Below are positions 7,547-16,796 of a stretch of 64,000 bases of DNA, piece after piece. Each line of letters opens with the position of its first letter. The stretch's first letter is position 1. The notes under the pieces were generated by a model. The model was not told the origin of the DNA, did no database searches, and saw only the letters and a program-made list of their open reading frames with translations. This stretch comes from Neoactinobaculum massilliense (GTDB taxonomy: Bacteria; Actinomycetota; Actinomycetes; Actinomycetales; Actinomycetaceae). A program made the translations under genes and the position numbers. The DNA is taken from contig NZ_UWPE01000001.1 in NCBI RefSeq assembly GCF_900604955.1, positions 1,364,001-1,428,000 of the forward strand, written 5' to 3'.

Positions 7547-10399
7547 TCACTCCGATTCGGTAGCGCTCTTGTCAGCGCTCGCCGGCTTCTTCGCACTGGC
7601 CTTGCCGGCCGACTTTGTGGTCGGCTTCTTAGTAGTCGCTTTCTTCGTACTCGTGGTTTTCTTTGTTCCCGCGGCCTTTTTAGTACCGGCGGTTTTCTTG
7701 CCGGACGCCTTTTTCGCCCCGGTCTTGCTTTTACCCGTAGCCTTGCTTTTCCCGGTGCTCTTCCCCGCCGGCTTGCTTTTACCCGCGGTCTTCCGCGTAG
7801 TCCGCTTCTTAGCGGGCCCCTTCGCGCGCCGTTCAGCCAGTAGCTCATAGGCGCGATCTTCGGTGAGCTCCTCCACGGAATCCGAACGGCGTAGGGACGC
7901 ATTCGTAGTCCCATCCGTCACGTAGGGGCCAAACCTTCCATCCTTCAGCACCACAGGCTTACCCGTGGCAGGATCGGTGCCCAGTTCTTTCAGCGGCGGT
8001 TTTTGCCCGCGGCGCTGCTTAGGCTTGGAGAGGATCTCCTTCGCCTCCTCGAGCGTGAGCGAGAAGATCTGCTCCTCGGATTCGAGCGAGCGTGTATCTT
8101 TACCGCACTTGAGGTAGGGACCGTAGCGACCATTCTGGGCCGTGACGTCAACGCCGTCGTCGGTTTTACCAATGACCCGCGGGAGACGAAGCAAACGGAG
8201 AGCATCCTCCAGCGTGACAGTTTCGGGCGTCATCGACTTGAACAGGGAGGCCGTGCGCGGCTTCGGCGAGCGTTTCGATACCTTTCCGGTGGGCGTCAGT
8301 GCAACTTCGTCCTCTGGAATGACCTCGGTGATGTAGGGCCCAAACCGCCCGGTTTTCACCGTAATGACGTGGCCGGATTCGGGGTCTGTCCCGAGTTCAC
8401 GGCCGTCGGATGCGGCTTTCTCGAATATCTCTGCGGCCTTGGCCGGGGTGAGTTCGTCCGGCGCAATACCGTCCGGGATGGAAGCATGCCGCTCCTCCCC
8501 ATCCTTCTCCAGGTAGGGTCCGTAGCGCCCAACGCGCACGGTGAAGCCGTCCCCGAGCGGGATTGAGTTAACAGCGCGGGCGTCAATATCGCCGAGGCCT
8601 TCAACTCTCCCCTCGAGTCCCTGCCGTTCACCCGAGCCACGCCAGAAGCGCGCCAGGTAATCCGTGGAGTTTTCCTTGCCCTCGGCAATCTTGTCCAGGT
8701 CCGCTTCCATCTCCGCGGTGAAGTCATAGTCCACCAGGTCCGGCAGATTCTGTTCCAGCAAACGCACCACAGAAAATGCGGTCCACGTGGGTGCCAACGC
8801 CTGACCATGTTTTTCCACATAGCCGCGGTCCACGATGGTTGAGATGGTAGAGGCGTAGGTGGATGGGCGGCCAATTCCCAGTTCCTCCATCTTCTTCACC
8901 AGCGACGCTTCCGTGTAGCGTGGCGGCGGCAACGTTTCATGCGAATCCGCGGTGGCCTCCCGGATGGCAAGTGCATCCTTCTCCGAGAGCTGCGGGAGGC
9001 GAACATCATCCTTCTCCTTGTACCGCTTCGCATCCGCGGATTCCTCATAGGCCGCCATGAACCCGCGGAATGTGATGGTGGTACCGGAAGCAGAGAATTC
9101 AGCTACCTTGGCGCCGGCCGCATCCACGGGTACGGCGATGCGCACGGAGAGCGTCTGCCCCCGCGCATCCTCCATCTGGGAGGCGAGCGTGCGCTTCCAG
9201 ATCAACTCATAGACCGCCAACTGGATCCCGGTCACCTTGCCACGGAGCTGATCGGGTGTACGGAAATGCCGGCCGGCCGGGCGAATAGCCTCATGGGCCT
9301 CCTGGGCGCCCTTCGATTTCGTGGCATAAAAGCGCGGTTTATCCGGTACCGCCTCCGCGCCAAACAGCTCCCGCGCCTGACCACGCGCCGCAGAAATGGC
9401 TTCCTCGGACAGGTGCGTGGAATCCGTTCGCATATAGGTGATATAGCCGGACTCGTAGAGGCTCTGGGCCGCGCGCATGGTATCCCGCGAGGAGAGCCGG
9501 AGCTTACGGCCGGCTTCCTGCTGCAGGGTGGAGGTGGTGAACGGCGCCGCCGGACGACGCCGATACGGTTTCGTTTCCACCGAGGTCACGGAGGCACTGG
9601 ACGCCTTGATACTGGCCAGGAGGGCCTCAGCGCCCGCTTCATCCAGAAGCCGCACGCCGTCCCGGCGCGCCTTCGGCGTCATCTCGCCGCGGTCTGTGAA
9701 ATCACGGCCCTGTGCTACCCGACTACCGTCCAACGCGGTGAGCTTGGCCGTGAACGCGTCACCGGTCTTATCGAACGTCCCGGTGATATCCCAGTAGCCG
9801 GCAGGCACAAAGGCCATACGCTCGCGTTCCCGATCCACCACCAGGCGAGTGGCCACGGACTGTACGCGTCCTGCGGACAGGCCGGCTGCCACCTTGCGCC
9901 ACAAAAGCGGAGAAACCTCGTATCCCACTAGCCGGTCCAGAATACGGCGGGTCTCCTGGGCATCCACCAGCTCCGTATCCAATTCGCGTGGATGATCCAG
10001 CGCGCTCTGGATAGCCTCCGGGGTGATTTCGTGGAACACCATCCGCTTGGTGGGCACCTTCGGCTTTAGCACCTCATTCAGGTGCCACGCGATGGCTTCA
10101 CCCTCGCGATCCTCATCGGTGGCCAGTAGGAGTTCATCCGCGCTCTTGAGCGCATCCTTCAACTCCTTGACGGTATTCTTCTTGTCCGCAGCCACCGCGT
10201 AGTACGGCTCAAAATTGCCATCCACGTTGACGGAAAACCGCGCGTACGGCCCCTTCTTCATTGAAGCGGGAAGTTGGGAGGGCTGGGGTAGATCCCGAAT
10301 GTGACCGACAGAGGCCTTTACCACGTAGTCATCACCCAGAAAACGCCCAATGGTATGCGCCTTCGCCGGGGACTCCACGATGACCAGTTTCTTCACCAT
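7547..10399 (-). CDS. topA: DNA topoisomerase I (type IA, omega)
   Basis: Relaxes negative supercoils. About 950 residues from ATG 10399: TOPRIM domain (KLVIVESPAKA; acidic triad LLATDEDREGE), the four-domain type IA core with active-site Tyr322 in YMRTDS, then topoisomerase C-terminal repeats (several GRFGPY / GRYGPY units). The protein ends in a Lys/Ala/Thr-rich tail of about 85 residues, the histone-like actinobacterial type with no zinc fingers. The SD AAGGAGG lies 1 nt before ATG 10399 and 4 nt before the next codon GTG 10396, so GTG may be the real start; an upstream in-frame start at 10447 adds non-conserved sequence. An A+T-rich patch near 10485-10500 is a possible promoter. Confidence 0.96.
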   Translation of the reverse strand: MVKKLVIVESPAKAHTIGRFLGDDYVVKASVGHIRDLPQPSQLPASMKKGPYARFSVNVDGNFEPYYAVAADKKNTVKELKDALKSADELLLATDEDREGEAIAWHLNEVLKPKVPTKRMVFHEITPEAIQSALDHPRELDTELVDAQETRRILDRLVGYEVSPLLWRKVAAGLSAGRVQSVATRLVVDRERERMAFVPAGYWDITGTFDKTGDAFTAKLTALDGSRVAQGRDFTDRGEMTPKARRDGVRLLDEAGAEALLASIKASSASVTSVETKPYRRRPAAPFTTSTLQQEAGRKLRLSSRDTMRAAQSLYESGYITYMRTDSTHLSEEAISAARGQARELFGAEAVPDKPRFYATKSKGAQEAHEAIRPAGRHFRTPDQLRGKVTGIQLAVYELIWKRTLASQMEDARGQTLSVRIAVPVDAAGAKVAEFSASGTTITFRGFMAAYEESADAKRYKEKDDVRLPQLSEKDALAIREATADSHETLPPPRYTEASLVKKMEELGIGRPSTYASTISTIVDRGYVEKHGQALAPTWTAFSVVRLLEQNLPDLVDYDFTAEMEADLDKIAEGKENSTDYLARFWRGSGERQGLEGRVEGLGDIDARAVNSIPLGDGFTVRVGRYGPYLEKDGEERHASIPDGIAPDELTPAKAAEIFEKAASDGRELGTDPESGHVITVKTGRFGPYITEVIPEDEVALTPTGKVSKRSPKPRTASLFKSMTPETVTLEDALRLLRLPRVIGKTDDGVDVTAQNGRYGPYLKCGKDTRSLESEEQIFSLTLEEAKEILSKPKQRRGQKPPLKELGTDPATGKPVVLKDGRFGPYVTDGTTNASLRRSDSVEELTEDRAYELLAERRAKGPAKKRTTRKTAGKSKPAGKSTGKSKATGKSKTGAKKASGKKTAGTKKAAGTKKTTSTKKATTKKPTTKSAGKASAKKPASADKSATESE

Positions 10400-10570
10400 T
10401 CCTCCTTGCCCAACGCCGTGCGGGGCACCCACTTGCAAGCGTTCCACACCCTAGCGGACCATACCCCGCTGAGTGTTGCATACCTATTATTTATACGCAT
10501 GCTCGCCAGCAGACTGACCTGCGCCCTAGTCAACCAATTGAAGACCGCGTTTCTCCGTTCACTTTTGCCT

Positions 10571-12052
10571 CTATTCACGCGCATTTTCGCTCGCCTCCAC
10601 CACGATGCCGCGCGCCAGCGCCTCCCGAAATCCCGGCATGATATCCGCCGATATTGCCGCCGGTTCTTCCTCGAGGATCGAGGCCAATCCACCAATCAGT
10701 TCTCCGAGCGTCAATTCGCCATCGCACGCACCAATCAGCGCCGCGAGATTGGAGTTTACGGGCAAGGAACGCTGGAAACCTGCCGTTTGTGTGAGGGCAA
10801 TCTGGAACGGGTCCGGCACGCCCGGCATGTGCACCCGCTGCTCAAGGGCACCATGCTGAGTGAACACGCGCGCCTCCAGGGCGGCGTTATCCAATTCCCT
10901 ATAGTGAAGCCCTTTCCATGCGGTATCCACGAACTCCCTGAGCGCACCAGTCACCGGTTCTGTGATCTGCTCTGTTCTTATTACAGGCGCACCGGCAGCC
11001 AGCCCCATCACCAGATACCCCAGTGAAATGGAGGCCACACCACGCCGCTCAAAGTCCGCCAGCCACGCGGAGTAGGCCGTTTCATAACCAGCTGAATGCG
11101 GTGTAAGGCCACCATCGCGCAGCCACATTTCTGCGTACCGAGCCGGCGAGATCTCGTCGCGCCCAATAATCCACGCATCCAGGCCTAGATCAGCGAGCCA
11201 GGCACGCGGCCGCTCGTCCCATGCCTCGCCTTCGCGAACCTCCCAGTTGCCCAGCACATACGCCCTGCCACCCGGCGCCAAATGCGCTGGCAGCGAACGC
11301 AACAGTGTGACAAATAGTTCGTCACCCTCCATCCCTCCATCCCGGTATTCGAGGAGACCATCGGCACGGAGCGCCTGTGGCGTGATAACAAATGGCGGAT
11401 TGGACACGATGGTGTCAAACTTCTCCGCACCAGCCAGCCCTTCGACGGGCGCGAAAAGCGAACCGCCCCGTAAATCCACCTCCACCCCGTTGAGCGCCGC
11501 ATTGAGCGAAGCGAACCGGAGCGCGCGCGTGGATATATCGGTACCGACGACGTTGTGGCCCGCGCGAGCGGCACGTAACGCGAGCGCACCGTTTCCGGTA
11601 CCCACGTCCAGTACCCTGCCGCGGTATGTCACCAAACGGGCAAGTGTGCGCGTGGCACCTCCCACCGGCATGACATACTGGGAGTTCGGCACCTTTCCAG
11701 CCAGTTCCCCGAGATCCGAGGCGAGTAGTAGTCCATCTTCCTGCGCAACAATCTGGAATCGAGCACTAATTCCGGCGTGCGTACGAACAAGCAGCACATC
11801 ACGCGCATGAGTGTCAGCCATAGTTGCCGGCAAAGCCGCCGAGGCGTCCTTATCCGTCAGCGCCTCCCCCAGCCTGAGTAGACGAATCTGTGCGGCCAAC
11901 GGGCAGGATGCCGCGCGGCAACGTAGCAACGCAGGCACCCTCTGCTCCCGCGCCATGGCAGCGACGGCTTCCTCGCCCAGGAATTCCGCAACCGTTTCGG
12001 CGGAATAGCCGGCCAAATCCTGACGCAGCGCCCGTGCCAATGCGGCAATCAT
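10571..12052 (-). CDS. Class I SAM-dependent methyltransferase, HemK/RlmG-like
   Basis: About 493 residues. A Rossmann SAM-binding motif (VLDVGTGNGALALRAARAG, then NVVGTDIS) precedes the catalytic-type motif SNPPF, which is typical of N-methyltransferases acting on glutamine amides or nucleic-acid bases (HemK/PrmC, RsmC, RlmG). A long N-terminal domain and a C-terminal region of about 180 residues flank the core, as in actinobacterial two-domain homologues of unknown target. I place the start at ATG 12052, which has GAGGAA 6 nt upstream; ATG 12070 in the same frame has no visible SD. It is transcribed towards topA and diverges from the helicase across about 270 bp. Confidence 0.82.
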   Translation of the reverse strand: MIAALARALRQDLAGYSAETVAEFLGEEAVAAMAREQRVPALLRCRAASCPLAAQIRLLRLGEALTDKDASAALPATMADTHARDVLLVRTHAGISARFQIVAQEDGLLLASDLGELAGKVPNSQYVMPVGGATRTLARLVTYRGRVLDVGTGNGALALRAARAGHNVVGTDISTRALRFASLNAALNGVEVDLRGGSLFAPVEGLAGAEKFDTIVSNPPFVITPQALRADGLLEYRDGGMEGDELFVTLLRSLPAHLAPGGRAYVLGNWEVREGEAWDERPRAWLADLGLDAWIIGRDEISPARYAEMWLRDGGLTPHSAGYETAYSAWLADFERRGVASISLGYLVMGLAAGAPVIRTEQITEPVTGALREFVDTAWKGLHYRELDNAALEARVFTQHGALEQRVHMPGVPDPFQIALTQTAGFQRSLPVNSNLAALIGACDGELTLGELIGGLASILEEEPAAISADIMPGFREALARGIVVEASENARE

Positions 12053-12323
12053 GGCTGTTTCCTCGTTCATAACGTCAGAGTATCCCCACCCACCGACAGC
12101 ACTTTTGCAGGCTTAACGCCTGTGGATGGCGTTTACGCGCGCCGCGCGGTGGACACGCGGGAAGAATTGGGATCCATCAGACTGTCCGTCGTGACCTCAC
12201 CTACGTGAGCGAACGGCGTCGAAAAAGCGGTCCGTTCTTACTACCGGACCACCTTGACGCGTTCCTTGCGTACGCACCTTGTCGGACCCGCAGGCTACAT
12301 TCAAAGCAGTAGAAAGGAGAGCC

Positions 12324-14768
12324 ATGAGCCTCGTTGATGCCATTCGGGAATTAGCCGAGCCGGGTCAAATCACGGGAGAAATCTATGTGCCCGCGCGGCC
12401 ATCTCAGCATGCCGCCTGGCCCGCGTGGGTGCCCATCCAGGTTCTCCAGGCACTGCAAGCAGCGGGAATCAACCGCCCGTGGACACATCAGGTGTTGGCG
12501 GCGGATTCTATTCACGCCGGCCGGCACACGGTGCTGGCGTCGGGCACGGGCTCTGGCAAATCGCTCGCCGCCTGGGTACCTATACTTTCCCAGCTCGTGG
12601 CCGCGCATCGCCCTATCCGGTCACTGGCAGAGGTGGCGTTCCGGCCCACCGCGCTATATCTGGCACCCACGAAGGCCTTGGCCGCGGATCAGCTAGCGTC
12701 CCTTACCGCGCTTGCGAAGAGCGTGGATTCCACCATCAATGTGGCCACGGCCGATGGTGACACAGAGGGGCCGATACGAACTTTTGCCCAGGATTACGCG
12801 GATATTGTGCTTACTAATCCGGACTTTGTCCACCACGCGCTGCTTCCTCGCCATGCGCGCTGGCACCGCCTCCTCCGCGGGCTCACGCTGGTAGTGGTTG
12901 ATGAGTTTCATTCCTACCGGGGCATGTTTGGCGGGCACGTAGCGCATGTGGTGCGCAGGATTTTACGGCTGGCCCAGCACTACGGTGCCCACCCCGCGGT
13001 TCTTTTTCTTTCAGCCACAGCGGCAGATCCGGCCGCTACAGCCGAGCGTTTTCTTGGCCCGGCATTTGGAAACGTCACCGCCGTTGAGGAGGACGGTTCT
13101 CCGCGCGGCGCACAAACCATATTGCTGTGGCAGTGTAAGAAAATTGATCCGGCGGAGCAGTTTCACCCCGCACCCACCGGCTCGCTCCATACCGCATCAG
13201 CCCTTGAAACGGCACATTCCGCGGATGCGGAGAACACGCCGGCCGGAGCTACGAGCAATGCCCGCCGCGCCGCAAACACAGAAGCTGGCATCCTCACCGC
13301 AGAGTTGGTGGCACACGGGGCGCGGTGTCTTACCTTCGTTCGCTCACGTCCGGGTACGGAGCGGGTGGCAGAAGTAGCCCGGCAATACTTATCCGAGCAC
13401 GTGCCCGGACTAGACCACGCCGTAGCGGCCTATCGGGGCGGTTATCTGCCCGAGGAGCGGCGTGAACTGGAGGGCTCCCTTCGCTCCGGCGCACTCCGCG
13501 CACTGGCCACAACGAACGCTCTTGAGCTCGGGATTGATATTTCTGGGCTCGACGCCGTGGTGGTCACCGGCTGGCCCGGCACCCGCGCAAGTTTTGATCA
13601 GCAGGTGGGCCGCGCGGGGCGTGCGGGGAAGGAAGGACTCGGCATATTCATTGGCCGCGATAATCCGCTGGACCAGTACATGATCACCCACCCGGACCAG
13701 GTTGCGGGCGGCGAGGCGGAAGCCAATGTTTTTGACCCCATGAATCCCCATGTGCTCGGTCCAGAAATCTGTGCCGCGGCAGCCGAACTGCCCCTCACCG
13801 AAGCGGATTGTGCGGTGTTCGGCCTTAATGATGCGGCGCTGTTTAACACACTTACCAAAGAGGGGCTCCTGCGCCGCCGTCCCACCGGATGGTTCTGGAA
13901 CACGGGCCTAGGAGCAAGCGCGCACAGCGTCGTCGACCTCCGGGGTGAGGGCACCACCGTATCTATCGTGGAAAGCGAATCCGGTACCGTGCTGGGCACC
14001 GTTGATTCGGCCCGAGCGGACACCACAGTATTTCCGGGCGCCGTGTATATCCATCAGGGCGCACCATTCGAAGTTGATTCTCTTCTGGACGACGTCGCTA
14101 TGGTCCACCCCGTCAAGGACGAGTTGCGAACGTTTGCGCGCGAGGAGTCCAGTGTGGAGATTGAGCGGGTTACCGAAGAACTGGATACCGGTATCGGCGT
14201 GTGGGCCAAAGGTGAGGTGGTGGTGACCAGCCGTGTGGTGGGCTATGACGTGCGGCGTGCGCGAGACGGGGTGTACCTCGGCTTCGTGCCACTAGACATG
14301 CCTGTGCGGGAACTTCATACACAGGGCACCTGGTGGACAATCAACCAGGCAGCCATCACGGAGGCGGACGTCACTACAGATGATCTGGCCGGCGCACTCC
14401 ACGCGGCCGAGCATGCATCAATTGGCCTGCTTCCACTATTTGCCACAGCTGACCGGTGGGATATTGGCGGGCTCTCCACGGTGGCCCACCCGGACACCGG
14501 GCGGGCCACCGTTATCGTCCATGATTCGATGACGGGCGGAAACGGGGCTGCCTACCGAGGATTTGATGTGGGGCTCGAATGGATGCGAGCCACGCTGGGG
14601 CTATTGGATACGTGCCCGTGCCTGGATGGGTGTCCACGCTGCGTGCAATCGCCGAAATGCGGCAATAATAACCACCCGCTCTCCAAGGCGGGAGCGCGCC
14701 GAATTCTGCGGCGTCTTATCGAGGCAATGGCCACGGTTCCCAAACTGGCCGCACACGGCAACGGCTAG
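12324..14768 (+). CDS. DEAD/DEAH-type helicase with DUF1998 C-terminus (MrfA/YprA-like)
   Basis: A superfamily 2 DNA helicase of about 814 residues. The Q-like motif region ends in RPWTHQ; motif I is ASGTGSGKS; motif II is DEFH (residues 193-196); motif III is LSATA; the helicase C domain has TNALELGIDISGLD and QQVGRAGRAG. The C-terminal DUF1998 module has a four-cysteine cluster, CPCLDGCPRCVQ then CGNNN. Bacillus MrfA with this architecture takes part in mitomycin-adduct repair. In actinobacteria the gene is fixed beside the Tad locus, as here (Mycobacterium Rv3649 position). ATG 12324 has a good SD (AAAGGAG); an in-frame TTG at 12279 is less likely. Confidence 0.9.
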   Translation: MSLVDAIRELAEPGQITGEIYVPARPSQHAAWPAWVPIQVLQALQAAGINRPWTHQVLAADSIHAGRHTVLASGTGSGKSLAAWVPILSQLVAAHRPIRSLAEVAFRPTALYLAPTKALAADQLASLTALAKSVDSTINVATADGDTEGPIRTFAQDYADIVLTNPDFVHHALLPRHARWHRLLRGLTLVVVDEFHSYRGMFGGHVAHVVRRILRLAQHYGAHPAVLFLSATAADPAATAERFLGPAFGNVTAVEEDGSPRGAQTILLWQCKKIDPAEQFHPAPTGSLHTASALETAHSADAENTPAGATSNARRAANTEAGILTAELVAHGARCLTFVRSRPGTERVAEVARQYLSEHVPGLDHAVAAYRGGYLPEERRELEGSLRSGALRALATTNALELGIDISGLDAVVVTGWPGTRASFDQQVGRAGRAGKEGLGIFIGRDNPLDQYMITHPDQVAGGEAEANVFDPMNPHVLGPEICAAAAELPLTEADCAVFGLNDAALFNTLTKEGLLRRRPTGWFWNTGLGASAHSVVDLRGEGTTVSIVESESGTVLGTVDSARADTTVFPGAVYIHQGAPFEVDSLLDDVAMVHPVKDELRTFAREESSVEIERVTEELDTGIGVWAKGEVVVTSRVVGYDVRRARDGVYLGFVPLDMPVRELHTQGTWWTINQAAITEADVTTDDLAGALHAAEHASIGLLPLFATADRWDIGGLSTVAHPDTGRATVIVHDSMTGGNGAAYRGFDVGLEWMRATLGLLDTCPCLDGCPRCVQSPKCGNNNHPLSKAGARRILRRLIEAMATVPKLAAHGNG

Positions 14769-14807
14769 CCAGGCCGCCGCGGCGCCTCGCCTAACAACGA
14801 TTGCGGG

Positions 14808-15185
14808 CTACTCCTCCACCGGCCCCGCGGTGGCATCGGCGCGTATTCGAATGCCCAGAAGTGAGTCCACGCTCACGGTTATTGTTAGCCTTTCCCGATC
14901 CGCCTCGCATGATTCCACCCTCGCTCCATTTGCGAGTGCGGAGGCTTCAGCGCGGGTACAGGCGGCCTGCACACCCAGATGATCATTGATCAGCACGTCA
15001 GCGCCCTGAAGCGCTGCGATATCCGCCGCCGCTCGAGCAACACCGCGATCCGCGTATCCTCTGCCTATTCCCAATCCCGCGGCCAGCGCCACCGCGATGA
15101 GGACGCAGACGGCAGCTACCCACACCGTGGCGCTGCCGCACTCCGCCCACCGCTCGTGGCCACGCCGCGTTCCTCCCATTGTCAT
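14808..15185 (-). CDS. Helicase/secretion-neighbourhood TadE-like protein
   Basis: A 125-residue protein. Its N-terminus has a short basic/polar leader, then GSATVWVAAVCVLIAVALA, a pilin-like hydrophobic helix preceded by a Gly-Ser processing-type junction. The body (DRGVARAAADIAALQGA) matches the actinobacterial TadE-like family found next to the DUF1998 helicase (Mycobacterium Rv3654c). It is predicted to be a minor pilin or pseudopilin exported and assembled by the Tad machine encoded upstream. It starts 2 nt after the preceding tad gene ends and closes the cluster, convergent with the helicase. Confidence 0.8.
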   Translation of the reverse strand: MTMGGTRRGHERWAECGSATVWVAAVCVLIAVALAAGLGIGRGYADRGVARAAADIAALQGADVLINDHLGVQAACTRAEASALANGARVESCEADRERLTITVSVDSLLGIRIRADATAGPVEE

Positions 15186-15187
15186 GG

Positions 15188-15547
15188 TTACTCCCCGGGC
15201 TCTCGTAGCACAGAGGCGGACGCGGATAGATTCAGGCCGAGGGCGCCGGCGGGGCCGGAGGCACGCTGCACGGCTGTCACCGTCAGTAAATCGGCCGATC
15301 GGTGTACTTCTATATTCGCATCACCGCGAGCGCGAAGGATGGCCACGCTTTCGCTCTCACCGCGAGCCAACTCCACAGCCACCGTGCGGGCAGTATCCTG
15401 AACGCCAAGGTATTCGCGGGCTGCCTGCATTAATCCGAGCGCCAATGCCAGTACCACGGCCAGGGCGGCCAGGCCCAGAGCCATTTCCACGGTGACCATG
15501 CCGGCTTCCGTCTGGCGGCGCAGCCGCCGGCTTTTGGCAGGACTCAT
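15188..15547 (-). CDS. TadE family pilus minor pilin
   Basis: About 119 residues from ATG 15547, chosen because GGAGGA lies just upstream; a longer frame to 15592 adds unrelated residues. A basic leader (KSRRLRRQTEAG) is followed by MVTVEMALGLAALAVVLALALG. This is the classic prepilin layout, with Glu at position +5 after the predicted cleavage Gly and then a hydrophobic helix. The downstream sequence AREYLGVQDTARTVAVELARGE resembles TadE/TadG minor pilins. It belongs to the Tad operon (Rv3655c position). Confidence 0.82.
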   Translation of the reverse strand: MSPAKSRRLRRQTEAGMVTVEMALGLAALAVVLALALGLMQAAREYLGVQDTARTVAVELARGESESVAILRARGDANIEVHRSADLLTVTAVQRASGPAGALGLNLSASASVLREPGE

Positions 15548-15601
15548 TTTTCCTCCACGGTATTGGGGTGGGGCGCACGATTGCGCACCCACCCCGGCCC
15601 A

Positions 15602-15784
15602 TTAGATCTTGAAAATGGAGCGGAACAGGTTGGCGAATAGTTCCCGGAACCAGTCCTGATTGGCCAGCCAGAGGATGATGCCGGCAATGCCGGAGGCGCC
15701 TACCGTACCCACCGCATATTCCGCGGTGGTCATGCCGGCTTCCGGGTTCTCGAAACCGTCCATAACGAGGTTGTTGGTATTCAT
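15602..15784 (-). CDS. Short Flp-like pilin (DUF4244)
   Basis: Only 60 residues: a polar leader, then EAGMTTAEYAVGTVGASGIAGIILWLA, so a prepilin cleavage site after Gly with Thr/Glu in the first positions and one hydrophobic helix. An amphipathic tail (FRELFANLFRSIFKI) follows. Matches the DUF4244 family, the likely major Flp-type pilin in actinobacteria (Rv3656c position). The SD AGAAAGGAAA precedes ATG 15784. The long untranslated region upstream suggests it is expressed from its own promoter, at higher level than the assembly genes (inference). Confidence 0.85.
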   Translation of the reverse strand: MNTNNLVMDGFENPEAGMTTAEYAVGTVGASGIAGIILWLANQDWFRELFANLFRSIFKI

Positions 15785-16263
15785 GATGTTTCCTTTCTTG
15801 AGGTTGCCTTCCTTGTGGAAGGTGACTTCAGCATCGCAGGAACGCGGTGATTACCGCGGCACAGCGCCATTTCCTGTGGAGTGAGGGAGCGTCTGGCAAC
15901 CTGTGCACATCTGGCGAAAGGTGTGCTGGTGCTATCGCCCGCGCCGAGGAGTGGGGAAACGGGCTCCGTGATTATGCACCACAGTGCTGCCGCCCGCGGC
16001 TAGGGGTGCCATTACATAGGGCTGACGGACCAACGATCTACGCTGTCGCCCGCGGCTAGGGGTGCCATACCTGCAATTCGCTGGCCGCCCGAGTATTACT
16101 GCCACCTGTATCTAGACGGCGCGCGACCATTAATCCCGATATCCACCGCTGCTCACTACAGGCACGATTGGGCGCGGGGAGGTTACGGGAGTTTTTGCCA
16201 GCTGCTTACGCCACGTCATCTGCACCTCATGTCCCAGCCTGGCGGACGGCGTCGTTATGCGTA
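15785..16263. repeat. 479-bp gap ahead of the pilin gene with a 22-bp direct repeat
   Basis: No gene is credible here. A perfect 22-bp direct repeat, beginning CGCCCGCGGCTAGGGG, lies at 15991-16012 and 16047-16068, a 56-bp period. The region separates the tadC-like gene from the pilin gene on the minus strand, so it is the place for a pilin promoter or a processing/attenuation site within the tad transcript. I see no obvious terminator with a U-tract. Confidence 0.7.
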
Positions 16264-16794
16264 CTACCCGAGCAGTCCCGCTCCAAGTGACACCACGATC
16301 GGTACCACGCCCAGCACCACGAAAGCCGGCAGGAAACAGAGCCCCAACGGTAATGCGAGCTGGACTCCCAGTTCACCGGCTCGCTCGCGGGCGCGTCGAG
16401 TGGCTGTAGCACGGAGTGTGGCGGCGGTGCGTTCCAGTAACGGCACGGGTGCGGACCCGTCCTCCCAGGCGGGTTGCAGCGCATCAGCGGCAGGCCGGAA
16501 CCGCTGGTCTACGTGCGCCCATGCGTCCTCCCAGGAGGCGCCGTACACCAGCAGCCGTCCGGTCACATCCAGGCCGGCAGGCTCACGTTCTTCCCCGAGC
16601 GCCCACTCCACCGCGCTGAGCGCTGATGGAATGGACATGCCCGAGCGCAAGGCCGCAGCCAGAAGATCGCAGATGGTCGCCGGATCCACGTCCGCAAGTG
16701 GTTCAGGAGCCCGCCTGGGGGCAACAACGCGCACCACCGCGCTCGGCGTGAACGCGAACGCACCGACCAGGACCGCGAGTAACACTACAAGCAC
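16264..16794 (-). CDS. tadC: Type II secretion system F-domain protein, TadC-like
   Basis: A 176-residue inner-membrane platform protein of the pilus assembly machine. A hydrophobic N-terminus (LVVLLAVLVGAFAF) is followed by the cytoplasmic T2SSF helix bundle (DLLAAALRSGMSIPSALSAV, repeated later as QLALPLGLCFLPAFVVLGVVPIVVSL). It is shorter than proteobacterial TadC, as usual for the actinobacterial version (Rv3657c). The 2-nt gap to the preceding tadB-like gene implies co-translation. Confidence 0.83.
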   Translation of the reverse strand: MLVVLLAVLVGAFAFTPSAVVRVVAPRRAPEPLADVDPATICDLLAAALRSGMSIPSALSAVEWALGEEREPAGLDVTGRLLVYGASWEDAWAHVDQRFRPAADALQPAWEDGSAPVPLLERTAATLRATATRRARERAGELGVQLALPLGLCFLPAFVVLGVVPIVVSLGAGLLG

Positions 16795-16796
16795 CG

